DNA from: Saccharomycopsis malanga
Lineage: Eukaryota; Ascomycota; Saccharomycetes; Ascoideales; Saccharomycopsidaceae
Direction of reading: 5' to 3'
Assembly (NCBI GenBank): GCA_004014935.1
Contig: CP025324.1
Span: 2,480,501 to 2,544,500 of the forward strand
Length of the DNA stretch: 64,000 bases
Below are positions 16,889 through 25,968 of the stretch, piece after piece. The notes below the pieces were generated by a model that did no database searches, was not told where the DNA came from, and was given only the letters and a program-made list of their open reading frames with translations. The position numbers and the translations under genes are program-made. Every line of letters begins with the position of its first letter. The stretch's first letter is position 1.

Positions 16889-18826
16889 ATGGTATCTGCT
16901 TCTGCCTCTAACAAGCCTAACGGGTCCATAGTGGACATCAATTACCTTGACCTTTATGCTTACAATTTATCGGATCAAGTTTTGGAATCGCTTAAACTAC
17001 TTTTTTTTGACTCTACTGCTCAGCTTGTTCAACAGCCCACTGACTTTGAGCTACCTGATATTTCTCCTAGCAATGAAAGCATTGATTTGGCTTCACTAGA
17101 AGTTTCTCTTCCCCAGATTGTGCAGCCCAAGGCACTTGGAAAAAAGGAAAATTTAGAGACTATTGAGGAACAAGACAATCATGATGCAAGTGGCAGCGAC
17201 GATAGTGAAAGTGAAGAGGAGGAAGATGCTGCTAGTGACCAGGATAACACAGACCATCTTTATCAGCGTGTTCAAGAGACATATACTATAGACAATCAGA
17301 CATCTGAAAAGGATACAAGAATCAGCTATTTGAATACTAGATCAGCTCAGTTATTTTTTGAATCTTCAATGGTGCAAGCAAAATTGCTTTCGGTTGATGA
17401 CAATCAGCATGATAAAAAGGCATTTTCGATTTATAAGTCGCTATTTGATCCGACCGAAATTACCAACCCTATTCAAGCCTTACATAATTGGAAACATTCA
17501 TACACCCGTAGTATAAAGAACAACACAGAGGAGTTTTCCGCATTATTCATGATTGGTGGCGGGCACTTTGCTGGGGCTATTGTTTCTCATAAACCAAAAC
17601 ATGTTAAGAAGTTTGTAAAACAAAACGAAATCGATACTATTCTTCCCCAATCCGTTCACTTTATTGACCAAAAGTCATTCCATAGATACACCACTAGACG
17701 GAAACAAGGCGGGTCCCAATCAGCCATGGACAATGCGAAAGGAAAAGCCAACTCTGCTGGGTCTAGTTTGAGAAGATACAATGAAAAAGCGTTGGCCAGC
17801 GATGTCAAACAAGTCATCAAAGCTTGGAAACCTTATTTACAACGGTGTAAATCCATTTTTATCAAAGCCAACACACAAGCGAACTTCAAAATTATTGTCA
17901 GTGGTGATCGAGAGATCGACAATTCTATCAATAAAGAATTTAGACTATATAAAAATGATTCTAGAATCAAACATTTCCCTTTTAGCACTGCTCGTCCTAC
18001 AACAACTGAATTGAAGAAAGCATGGATCAAACTTACTTATCTCACTGTCGCACTGCTTCCTAAAATTGACCAGAAACTCAGATTGGCAAAACAGAAAGAG
18101 CAGTTGTTAATAAACTCCAGAGAAAGCCGCTCTAAATCACCGGCTCCTCAAAAAGATTCAGAGTTATCAACTCCTGAGGCCAAACATACTTCAGAGTTGG
18201 TGCACTTATTGAAGAAATCCAAGGCTCCTGCTTTGATAGCTTACTTAAGAAAACAAAAAGTGTCTGTTAATTTTGTTTTACAGCCAGAATCAAAGTATCA
18301 CACTGTCCCAACATTGTTACATTACGCTGCAGATAACCATCTCCATCACATGGTCTACATTCTATTGAACAACCTCAAGGCTGACCCTACAATAGTCAAC
18401 AAGAGTCAGAGAACCGCTTGGGATATGGTGGGTCAGGAGACCAACGACAATGCCAGAAAACAAACTAGATACGCTTTCCAGAAGGCCAGGTACAGGTTGG
18501 GCGAAAAGTACTGCGACTGGCAAAATGGAGCTCATATGAATGTTCCAGGATTGAGTGACGAGACAATTGCTGAATTGGAAGAAAGCCTGGAAAAGGCGAA
18601 AAAAGAGCAAATGGAAAAGTTGGTAGAGGAAGAAAAGAAAAGAATAGCTGCGGACGCTCAAGAACAAGTTGTGAAGAAACATGGGGCTGGATATAAACTT
18701 GATACCGGAGTGTCGTTGGATAGGGAGATTATGCGTAGCTTGAGTGACGAAGATAGAAGAAGATTGGAAAGAGAAAAACGTGCCAGAGCTGTAGAGGCAA
18801 GATTGGGAATAATGAGAAAAAGTTGA
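16889..18826 (+). CDS. VMS1: Vms1/ANKZF1-family peptidyl-tRNA release factor
   Basis: Vms1 releases stalled nascent chains from 60S subunits in ribosome quality control, binds Cdc48 and protects mitochondria from CAT-tailed proteins. The protein has 645 residues (S. cerevisiae 632). Domains in order are an N-terminal segment with an acidic stretch (about residues 105-122), the VLRF1 domain starting near GGGHFAGAI (223-231) with the conserved RRKQGGSQS loop containing the catalytic-type Gln277, then ankyrin-like repeats (about 470-525), a charged coiled coil (about 555-590) and a C-terminal VIM-like Cdc48-binding motif REKRARAVEARL. No Cys occurs in the first 200 residues, so the usual N-terminal C2H2 zinc finger is absent. 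The stop codon lies inside the target duplication of SINE copy E. Confidence 0.93.
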   Translation: MVSASASNKPNGSIVDINYLDLYAYNLSDQVLESLKLLFFDSTAQLVQQPTDFELPDISPSNESIDLASLEVSLPQIVQPKALGKKENLETIEEQDNHDASGSDDSESEEEEDAASDQDNTDHLYQRVQETYTIDNQTSEKDTRISYLNTRSAQLFFESSMVQAKLLSVDDNQHDKKAFSIYKSLFDPTEITNPIQALHNWKHSYTRSIKNNTEEFSALFMIGGGHFAGAIVSHKPKHVKKFVKQNEIDTILPQSVHFIDQKSFHRYTTRRKQGGSQSAMDNAKGKANSAGSSLRRYNEKALASDVKQVIKAWKPYLQRCKSIFIKANTQANFKIIVSGDREIDNSINKEFRLYKNDSRIKHFPFSTARPTTTELKKAWIKLTYLTVALLPKIDQKLRLAKQKEQLLINSRESRSKSPAPQKDSELSTPEAKHTSELVHLLKKSKAPALIAYLRKQKVSVNFVLQPESKYHTVPTLLHYAADNHLHHMVYILLNNLKADPTIVNKSQRTAWDMVGQETNDNARKQTRYAFQKARYRLGEKYCDWQNGAHMNVPGLSDETIAELEESLEKAKKEQMEKLVEEEKKRIAADAQEQVVKKHGAGYKLDTGVSLDREIMRSLSDEDRRRLEREKRARAVEARLGIMRKS

Positions 18827-18831
18827 TACTT

Positions 18832-19165
18832 ACAATAATAATAATAATAACATCATATATTTCAAGCCCAGTACATATCAGTTTCCTATATACGTGCTAT
18901 GTCTAAAGGGACTTTATAAACCCCAGTGAGGAAAACCCAATCATGTCTTGTTTATTATAATCTTCACACCCAATTGGTTGGAAAGTAAGGACTAAACTTT
19001 GGTCTAGGTCGTGTTTCAGACAGTTGCACTTGCCTGTGAAATCACGTTCAGCATCGCAAAAAGCAGCGAGTAAAAGTGTCGTCTTGGGAATCGAACCCGT
19101 GTTCCTGTTAGGTCTTTTTTCTCTTTTCCGAGAGCACGGACCACTGAGCCATACGGCCCAGTGGC
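18832..19165 (-). mobile_element. Full-length tRNA-derived SINE, copy E, at the VMS1 stop codon
   Basis: On the minus strand it begins GCCACTGGGCCGTATGGCTC. It has A-box TGGCTCAGTGG and B-box GGGTTCGATTCC separated by about 42 nt, and ends in five to six TTA repeats (18834-18850). The flanks are AAGTTGATACTT (18820-18831) and AAGTTGATATTT (19166-19177), a 12-bp target-site duplication with one mismatch. It is the best-preserved copy, 334 bp long. The TGA stop of VMS1 is within the left duplication, so the element makes up the start of the VMS1 3' UTR. Confidence 0.9.
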
Positions 19166-19388
19166 AAGTTGATATTTGTATATGAATAAAATGTGTTACT
19201 ATACCATGCTGGATTGTAAGTTTATCTTTTTGTTGAGGTGTGTTTATCTTGCTACTCTACAATAGAATGAACACTTTTTTATGAAGCTATATTGAACCCA
19301 AAACCGCGAGAAACAAAAATAAAACAATGTATAGATAAAGACACCTTAGAAAGCAGCAAGTTTACTACATGCAAAAGCAAAAACACTA

Positions 19389-20843
19389 TCAAGCGAGCTT
19401 TCGTTTCTTTGACTGCTGTTGTTTTCCCTCGTGAACAATCAATTTTTTAACAAAGGTTTCAAATAATTCAACATACGGTTTCAAAGAGGTAATGTTCCAA
19501 TCGTCTTCTTCTGTAGTATTATTGTTACTAGCATGGTAGTTTTCAAATTCCGATTGAAGTTGAGACATGTTAGGAGCGTTCATTGGGTCAAAGCCTTTCT
19601 TGTCGTAATATCTGCCTTCGTTTTCTGCGGAAAGAGAGTTTTCGTAATCGGAAAACATCAATTTGGCATCAAAAGGAACACATACGTTACCGGTGCCAGG
19701 ATGAATACAGAAAGGAGATTTCAACAAATGGATGAGTTGACGGGAGACTTCGATATCCAATCTTGGATACAAAGTTTCGATAATGATGTCTTCTCTCATA
19801 TTCTGGAACAAGGTTACGCCAAAGTGTTTTGTCAATTTGTTACTATTGTTTTCGTAGATTGTCTTGATGTCTTTCCACTTTTCAAAACTTGTTCTTCCTG
19901 GATGGGCGGTCCAATAATCCTTAAGTAACCCTTTCAAGGCCTTATCGGTAATCATCAGAAGCAAATGGTCATTAGCTACTTTATCGTCTTCCCATGGGTT
20001 TTGGTCTTCAAGAATAATATCTTTAAATTTCTTCTTGAGAATTTCCAATGATCGCTTAACATGAGGATGCAAAGGACGTTTGAGATTAAGACCTCCTCCA
20101 TTCTTTCTCAGATTGCCTCCATTTGAACTTCCGCTTCCATTTGGATTGTTCAACACATCCATATATTCTACAATGGCTCTTCTTTTCATTTCGGGCAAGT
20201 TTCTGGCCTTGTTATCGCTTATCCAACAATGTGCACCTCTTCTACCAGAAAACACCCAGATGAGGTTTTCAAAGCCAAAATCCTCTACAAGCGCCGTCTC
20301 AATGATTTGACTGCCTACAGTGATGAATTTCCAGCATTTCCCGCAAATGGCTGTTCCAGAACAACATGTTCTGATGCCATCATAATCTGTCAAATCAATA
20401 TCAAATACAAAATCCTTCTCCAAAGGTTTCATGGCATTCTTGGGAAGCGTTTTTCTTTCCTTGGGATTCACCGAGTAAACCGCTCCAATTTCGAATCTCG
20501 TGGGGTTTGCCTTGACCACCGAGTTTTTGAAATCAGCAAGTGACGTATAGGAATTGTAGCGCTGATACGCCCCTGATCTGTATTCATAAGCAAACTCACG
20601 GTTACTGAAGCTTTTGGTGATCTCCGTGTCTGAATGGCAAAGCCATTGAAATATATATTTGAACGGTAAAAGATGCTTGTAATAAAAAAGCATGTCTGAT
20701 TCAGAAACACCCTTTTTCACCACCAGTGTCTCTGGCTTCTTTTCTGAAGAACCCACATTGGCAGGATCTGTAGCTGAATCTGTGTTGGGCGATGAAGCCG
20801 TTATTGATGGCATCTTATTGTTGAAGACTTTTGAAGTTGTCAT
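19389..20843 (-). CDS. PRI1: DNA primase small (catalytic) subunit
   Basis: The catalytic subunit of DNA polymerase alpha-primase makes the RNA primers for Okazaki fragments. It has 484 residues from the ATG at 20843; one codon further upstream is in frame but is not ATG. The metal-binding aspartates are Asp148 and Asp150 in FVFDIDLTDYD. The zinc-binding Cys cluster follows in CCSGTAICGKCWKF, and FVFSGRRGAHCWISD carries the nucleotide-binding residues of archaeo-eukaryotic primases. LLKSPFCIHPGTG is also typical. It is longer than S. cerevisiae Pri1 (409), partly because of an N-terminal Ser/Thr/Pro extension and a Gly/Asn-rich loop near residue 235. It is convergent with VMS1 and has two MCB boxes upstream. 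Confidence 0.95.
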   Translation of the reverse strand: MTTSKVFNNKMPSITASSPNTDSATDPANVGSSEKKPETLVVKKGVSESDMLFYYKHLLPFKYIFQWLCHSDTEITKSFSNREFAYEYRSGAYQRYNSYTSLADFKNSVVKANPTRFEIGAVYSVNPKERKTLPKNAMKPLEKDFVFDIDLTDYDGIRTCCSGTAICGKCWKFITVGSQIIETALVEDFGFENLIWVFSGRRGAHCWISDNKARNLPEMKRRAIVEYMDVLNNPNGSGSSNGGNLRKNGGGLNLKRPLHPHVKRSLEILKKKFKDIILEDQNPWEDDKVANDHLLLMITDKALKGLLKDYWTAHPGRTSFEKWKDIKTIYENNSNKLTKHFGVTLFQNMREDIIIETLYPRLDIEVSRQLIHLLKSPFCIHPGTGNVCVPFDAKLMFSDYENSLSAENEGRYYDKKGFDPMNAPNMSQLQSEFENYHASNNNTTEEDDWNITSLKPYVELFETFVKKLIVHEGKQQQSKKRKLA

Positions 20844-20895
20844 CAACTTTTATAAAGTATCCAATGTATCAAACAATATGTTTTATGAATAAAAA

Positions 20896-20957
20896 ACGCG
20901 TATTTTTTTCCATCGCGGTGGTTAATTTTTTTTTTCAAATTAATTTCCACTACGCGT
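20896..20957. promoter_or_regulatory. Two MCB boxes upstream of PRI1
   Basis: ACGCGT is found at 20896-20901 and 20952-20957, which is 53 and 109 bp upstream of the PRI1 start. This is the MBF-binding element that controls primase and other S-phase genes in S. cerevisiae. The function is inferred by analogy. Confidence 0.65.
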
Positions 20958-21817
20958 CGGGCCCTCGTGATACGCACATTTACGCACATCATGCCACATT
21001 ATCCTGCATTTTTCAATTTAGGCCTTGCGGGTATGAAAATTGGTCATTTGGTGTCATAATAGGCAAAGATACACCTAGTTGAGTATACAAGGTAGCGTCA
21101 TAAAGCTATTATAGCGCCATTTACAATATACCAGTGCTGGATTGTCTATGCTGCAGGCGGTCGTCGTGACCGATTATTGGTACCCTTATTTCCCTTTTGG
21201 GTTGCAGTTGGTATGCCGTGCCGCATCCACCTGCATGCAAATTGAGCGCGTCTCGCTGCAGGATGATGCGTGCCCCTGGCGGAATAGTGCTTCGAAGGAG
21301 GGGGATATTTCTCGAGTCTCCATAGTAAAGGAATATAACGGTTTCTTCAATTGAGCTTTAGGGTAAAGAAATGGTTATTTTTTATCTGTAAAGGTTCTGA
21401 AAGAGTTGAAATGAGTGCAGAGGATGTGTAGACTAACGCGAAATTGGGAGAGAAACGTCTCTGGTGTATATGCATAGGTGGTTATTGTTAAGACAATCAT
21501 GGGCATGTAAGAGTGGGAAATTTGCTTATGTTTAAAGACAATTTCTCATTCTTGGCTAGCATTGTTAAAAGGGTGCGACAAGACAACACGCTATTGAACA
21601 CCAAAAGGAAATTCAGGCAAAGTGCCTGTTTTCCCAACATATATAATTTACAAGTTATCCACTATTTCATTACTTTTTCGTTTCTTGAGTTTCTTGAATT
21701 TTGTTGTTTCTTCACCATCCAACTTTCGTCATTCCTTAGCAACGAAAACAGTCTCTCACCAAAAGTCATTCCTTTACAACGTTCATTATATTTAAAAACA
21801 AACATCAACAGATTATC
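20958..21817. promoter_or_regulatory. Divergent promoter region PRI1 / CAP protein gene
   Basis: About 860 bp; short frames of 70-102 codons on the plus strand lack any family resemblance and are rejected. The part at 21,140-21,310 is GC-richer than its surroundings and contains several TGCA/GCATG cores. A long upstream region is usual for regulated cell-wall and secreted protein genes of this yeast group. Confidence 0.4.
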
Positions 21818-22768
21818 ATGAAGATTTCAATTATTCTTGCCTTTGCTGCCTCTGCTAATGCTGTTGTGCACCGTCATATCAAACGTGATGCCGACAATCA
21901 AAATGTCGCCGTCATTTATGATGAAGACGTCACTTATTTGATTAAAAAGGGTCCTCAAACCACCGTCACCGAAGCCGTTGGAACACATTCCACTTACTAC
22001 ACCACCACATATGGTGCTGAAGCTTCGTCAAGCATTGTGGAATCGTCATCTTCGTCTTCATCTTCTTCTGCTTTTCCTACTTTGAATGTCAATAAACAAG
22101 TGAAAACAAGTACTTTAGCACCTGTTGCTTTCTCTTCCTCTTCCACTTTATCTTCTACTGCTTCTCCAAGCACAACCTCTTCGGTTTTTTCAGAAGAAAC
22201 TACTTTTACTCAAGTTTCTTCTTTTTCCTCTTCCACTTTGCAACAAACCAGCAGCGCTTCCTCTACTGCTCAACCTTCATCTTCCAGTTCTACTGCTCCT
22301 ACTCCTTCGGGTTCAAGCGGCTCTGGAAGTCAATTTGGTTCTTTTGATAAAGACATTCTTGCCGAACATAATGCCAAACGTTCTCTTCACGGTGTTGATT
22401 CTCTTTCATGGAATAGCACTCTTGCTGAGTATGCTCAAAACTATGCCGACAAATATTCTTGTCCATCCAACGGTCAATTGACTCACTCCGGTGGTCCATA
22501 CGGCGAAAACTTGGCCTCTGGCTTTTCTAGTGCTTCAGAAACCGTTGACGGTTGGTATAATGAAATCAAATCTTACAGTTTCTCCAACCCTGGTTTTGGT
22601 GAGTCCACCGGACATTTCAGTCAAGTTGTTTGGGCTAGCACCACTCAATTGGGATGTGCTTACAAGAAATGTGACACCAGTTACGGTTACTACGTTATTT
22701 GTTCTTATTACCCAGCTGGCAATGTCATGGGCATCAACTGGTCAAAAGAGGTTCCAGCATTGCATTAA
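21818..22768 (+). CDS. Secreted CAP/PR-1 superfamily protein (Pry1/Rbt4-like)
   Basis: A secreted protein of the CAP superfamily; yeast Pry proteins bind and export sterols, and Candida Rbt4 is linked to virulence. The 316-residue chain has a signal peptide (MKISIILAFAASANA), then a Kex2-type KR at residues 22-23, suggesting a short propeptide. A long Ser/Thr-rich, probably O-mannosylated region covers about residues 70-175. The CAP domain follows (about 183-310) with HNAKRSLHG, GPYGENLA, GHFSQVVWAST and YYVICSYYPAGN, which include the conserved His/Glu/His cavity residues. No GPI signal is seen at the C-terminus, so it should be released. The Ser tract is encoded mainly by TCT/TCC/TCA. Confidence 0.9.
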   Translation: MKISIILAFAASANAVVHRHIKRDADNQNVAVIYDEDVTYLIKKGPQTTVTEAVGTHSTYYTTTYGAEASSSIVESSSSSSSSSAFPTLNVNKQVKTSTLAPVAFSSSSTLSSTASPSTTSSVFSEETTFTQVSSFSSSTLQQTSSASSTAQPSSSSSTAPTPSGSSGSGSQFGSFDKDILAEHNAKRSLHGVDSLSWNSTLAEYAQNYADKYSCPSNGQLTHSGGPYGENLASGFSSASETVDGWYNEIKSYSFSNPGFGESTGHFSQVVWASTTQLGCAYKKCDTSYGYYVICSYYPAGNVMGINWSKEVPALH

Positions 22769-23913
22769 ACAGTTTCTGAGTTTTTTTTCTTTTGATTCTC
22801 GTCAGATATATGCCCTATGCAAATATACATAGTTACGTGTACTGTCTGCTTTTGTTATTTATTACTATTTCAATTCTTCATGTTTTTCTAAGCATTGCCT
22901 TAACGACTTATTAGATTATGCCCATTATACGACCACTTTACGATTCCAAATTGTAGAGAACATCCTTGAAATGCTCACTGTTCATTTAAGGAGCATCTTG
23001 TGGCTGGTATTCCCTAAGACCAAGGTTGAAATGGCAGGGGCTTTACAATTGACATTATCAGATATCAAATCGGAAACGTTATTGAGTCAGAAAATGGTTC
23101 TAGACGGGATTTTTTCAAATACTGGCTGGATAAATAAAGTTGAGAGACAATATTTTGTTAAGAAATATGTGTAAAAGTTCTTTTCGAGAAAATTATAACA
23201 ATTTTACTTGAAGACCTTTTTTACATTCTTTTCTAAAAAAATGTTTTTTAAGCATATTTGTAAAGTACTGGAATTTTCCAAAAAAAGAGGCCTCAAAAAA
23301 GAGACTTCAAAAAAGAGACTTCAAAAAAATGGATCTCTAAACATAAAAAAATTCTTGAAAAGTTTGAATTTAATGCCATATAAATGGCTCTACCTCCATA
23401 AAGTATGTTATTCAATAAATACCTAGATTTGCTGATTTTTCAAAAACATGTGTAGAATATTGGCTTGAAAGCCTATTTCTGCAAAACTACATCACCCATA
23501 CAGTCAAGCCATATTTAGTTCTATACTGACTCACCATTTTAGACTCAATACGTGTCATTCTGAAACGGGGTCCTCCAGTATATATACATGTATATATGGT
23601 GAAGTGTAAGCCGTATCATCGCACACGGGCGAAAAACGGTCTAATAAAAAACCAAAAAATGATCAAATAAAGCAAAATAGTGGTGTCAAAGATCATTAGT
23701 TACCAACAAAGTCTTTCTAATTCCATAGTTTGTCAGGAAACTTTACTGAGGAGACCCATTAGTGAAGAAGTCGTGATAATTCTTTGCTTAAATCCCTATA
23801 GTTGCCAACACAGTTCATTGCGCTCATTAAGACTCTTATCAGTCGCCACTCAAAATCTCTAAAAGTGGCTATCACACATTGTATTAGCATTTCACGGTAG
23901 CGTAACTGCAAAC
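22769..23913. other. Intergenic region between CAP gene and SYN8
   Basis: About 1.1 kb. Frames of 60-72 codons (22,971-23,862) are low-complexity or lack ATG starts. A short imperfect repeat of the unit CTTCAAAAAAGAGA occurs three times around 23,288-23,330. No RNA gene was recognised. Confidence 0.45.
23288..23330 (+). repeat. Short imperfect tandem repeat
   Basis: The 14-bp unit CTTCAAAAAAGAGA is repeated about three times, with the first copy CCTCAAAAAAGAGA and the last running into A7. It is probably replication slippage in an A-rich stretch. Confidence 0.75.
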
Positions 23914-25008
23914 ATGCCATCATCAAAGCTTCTCAAACTATCAGAAGTATCATCTCTTATAGATCAGGCGTATACTTTACTAGAGGAACGGAAACGACTT
24001 ATATTGTTGGAAATATCACCCTCGATAAGTGATAATCAAGACTTGCAAAACATTCTCAACAAAACTGTGAAGAAATTGACGTATCTTGAAGATGATTTAA
24101 TTGAGCTTATAAATACATACAACCGTAGCAACGGCAACATTACTGCTGGCGATTCCCAGATATATTCCACATCTGCCTCGAACAACCTAGTATCAAGTTT
24201 CAAAAAGAAAACCAACGACACTCGCAGCGCAACGCTGGCCTCTGCTATTAACAAGCTCGAAGAGGAGTTTAACAGTAAGGTTTTTCAGTATGACAAGCTT
24301 TTGGAAAATATAGAGTTGACCATCGAAAAGGAATCCAGCACTTTAGGAACGCCTGTTCAGGACATTATAAACATAGAAGATTACAAGTTTGTACGAAAAG
24401 AACTTGCGAAACTTGCACCGTTAGCTAAGAGTGTGAGATTCAAAGCAGATTTGATTGAAACATCACCTAGCACCAAGAACACCCCAGCAACATTTAAACC
24501 ATATACAGATGAAGAAACCAGTACCAACAACGGAGATAAGGATTTACCAGACATTCCTGTCTCTGTCGGTTCAATACACACTGCTACAAGTGCTACGGAT
24601 TCTAAACAGCTACAACACGAGCTTGAACAGGAAGAACTGTCGTTGTTCGAAAACTCTCGCTACAAAGACAACGTGGACTCTACTTCCGAGTCTAATACGG
24701 AGAACCTATCTAACCGTGACATTTATTCCCAGCAACAGCAGGTCCTTCTTCAGCAGGATAATACGATAGATGATTTGGCAGCATCTGTGCGGCGTCAGAG
24801 AGAAATGGGCTACACAATAAATACAGAACTAGACTCACAAATGGTCATCCTTGACGACCTTGAGGCTCAAATGGATCATTCTGACAGAAGACTAACAAAG
24901 GCCAGAAAAAACTTGGGAAAAGTTAACAAGAAAATGAGAGAACATGGCCATTGTCTTACCATAACTGTTCTAGTAATTATTCTTTTTGTTCTTGTAACTG
25001 TCTTCTAA
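23914..25008 (+). CDS. SYN8: Endosomal Qc-SNARE Syn8
   Basis: A tail-anchored SNARE of the endosome, the yeast relative of syntaxin 8, that works with Pep12 and Vti1 in fusion with late endosomes. It has 364 residues against 255 in S. cerevisiae. Shared landmarks are EERKRLI near the N-terminus, KSVRFKADLIE in the middle (yeast KKVRFKNDDE), and the run QQQQVLLQQDNTIDDLAASV that opens the SNARE helix (about residues 270-335). A single C-terminal membrane anchor of about 18 hydrophobic residues (CLTITVLVIILFVLVTVF) ends the chain. The extra length lies in linkers rich in Ser, Thr and Asn. The ATG at 23914 is the first in frame. Confidence 0.87.
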   Translation: MPSSKLLKLSEVSSLIDQAYTLLEERKRLILLEISPSISDNQDLQNILNKTVKKLTYLEDDLIELINTYNRSNGNITAGDSQIYSTSASNNLVSSFKKKTNDTRSATLASAINKLEEEFNSKVFQYDKLLENIELTIEKESSTLGTPVQDIINIEDYKFVRKELAKLAPLAKSVRFKADLIETSPSTKNTPATFKPYTDEETSTNNGDKDLPDIPVSVGSIHTATSATDSKQLQHELEQEELSLFENSRYKDNVDSTSESNTENLSNRDIYSQQQQVLLQQDNTIDDLAASVRRQREMGYTINTELDSQMVILDDLEAQMDHSDRRLTKARKNLGKVNKKMREHGHCLTITVLVIILFVLVTVF

Positions 25009-25620
25009 AACACTCTATCAATCTCTTGTGTTCCTCTTACTGTGTATTCTCGATAACTCATCACCTAATATAACGATTATTACAGCTTCTTCAACTACTG
25101 GTTGTAGGTATCTTTCTGTAGGCACCTTTTTATCATCTTATTACGTAATAAAATGGGGAAAAAATTTTTTTAAAGAAAAAATAGCAAAAAAATCAGAAAA
25201 TTCTGCCATACGCGGGTGAATTTCTACAATTTTTGCTTTATTTTCCTGTATTTTCCGCTATTTTTTTAAGTATTGTTTTTATTTTTATTTTTTTGCTATT
25301 TTCCCTCTTTTTTTTACGAATATTCTAATACTTTATTCTTCGCTTTTAATTTTGGCAAAGCGTGCATTTAAAATATTCCTGCAGAACGTCAATAAGATAT
25401 TCTGGTTTCTAGATTCACATTGAATATTTGGTTGCTATCAACACTAGAACTGCAGGGAATAATATACATCTCAAAAGATAGGGTGTCTGCACGTTTGGTA
25501 ATATTTTGGGAAATTTTTTGGGAAATATCTATTAAATAGCCAACTTGCTGGTGTCAAAATATAAGATTGCATATTTGATAAGCGATATTATTCTTGTTCG
25601 TTTCAATAAATCCCAGAATA
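25009..25620. other. AT-rich intergenic region SYN8 - AT-hook gene
   Basis: About 610 bp with dense poly-A and poly-T runs (25,150-25,320), which could exclude nucleosomes. It is probably a terminator and promoter region. There is no gene or RNA structure that I can support. Confidence 0.5.
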
Positions 25621-25968
25621 ATGACTTCCTTAGATACGGCAACTCCTGCAATTGCTTCCTCGTCATCCCCGGCCACACCAGAAGTTCCTGTGAAAAGAGC
25701 TCGTGGAAGACCTCGTGGTACAACCAAAAAGAAACAAAATGGAGATTCTGTCAAACAGTCTTCGGCTCCTCCTGCCATGATCACCACAACGACCGTAGAT
25801 AGCGATGGTAATACTAAAACAATTGAAGTGCCAGTCCGTCGTGGCCGTGGCCGTCCTCGTAAGTTTCCAAGACCTCCAGAAAATCGCCCTCGTCGTCCTC
25901 GAGGCCGTCCTAGAAAAGACCTGTCTCAGCAGCAGCAGAAAGATAAAACAGAAACTTCAGACTCGTAG
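25621..25968 (+). CDS. Small AT-hook protein (HMGA-like)
   Basis: A 115-residue protein with three AT-hooks, short motifs that grip the minor groove of AT-rich DNA: RARGRPRG (26-33), RRGRGRPRK (73-81) and RRPRGRPRK (91-99). The rest is Ser/Thr/Pro/Gln-rich and without a fold I can name; the C-terminus is acidic and polar (DKTETSDS), like the acidic tails of vertebrate HMGA proteins. The start is the first ATG of the frame (25621); the upstream extension has none. It is probably a nuclear architectural factor. The sequence does not show which loci it binds. Similar small AT-hook proteins are scattered among yeasts, and I cannot name an ortholog. Confidence 0.8.
   Translation: MTSLDTATPAIASSSSPATPEVPVKRARGRPRGTTKKKQNGDSVKQSSAPPAMITTTTVDSDGNTKTIEVPVRRGRGRPRKFPRPPENRPRRPRGRPRKDLSQQQQKDKTETSDS

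Noticed and set aside
19090-19165. Possible tRNA gene on the minus strand (A-box and B-box present)
   Set aside because: There is no complete cloverleaf or pairing acceptor stem, and the same sequence recurs in the other repeat copies, so it is the tRNA-like head of SINE copy E.
22125-22481. 118-codon Leu-rich plus-strand frame
   Set aside because: It is the frame-shifted shadow of the Ser-rich part of the CAP protein.
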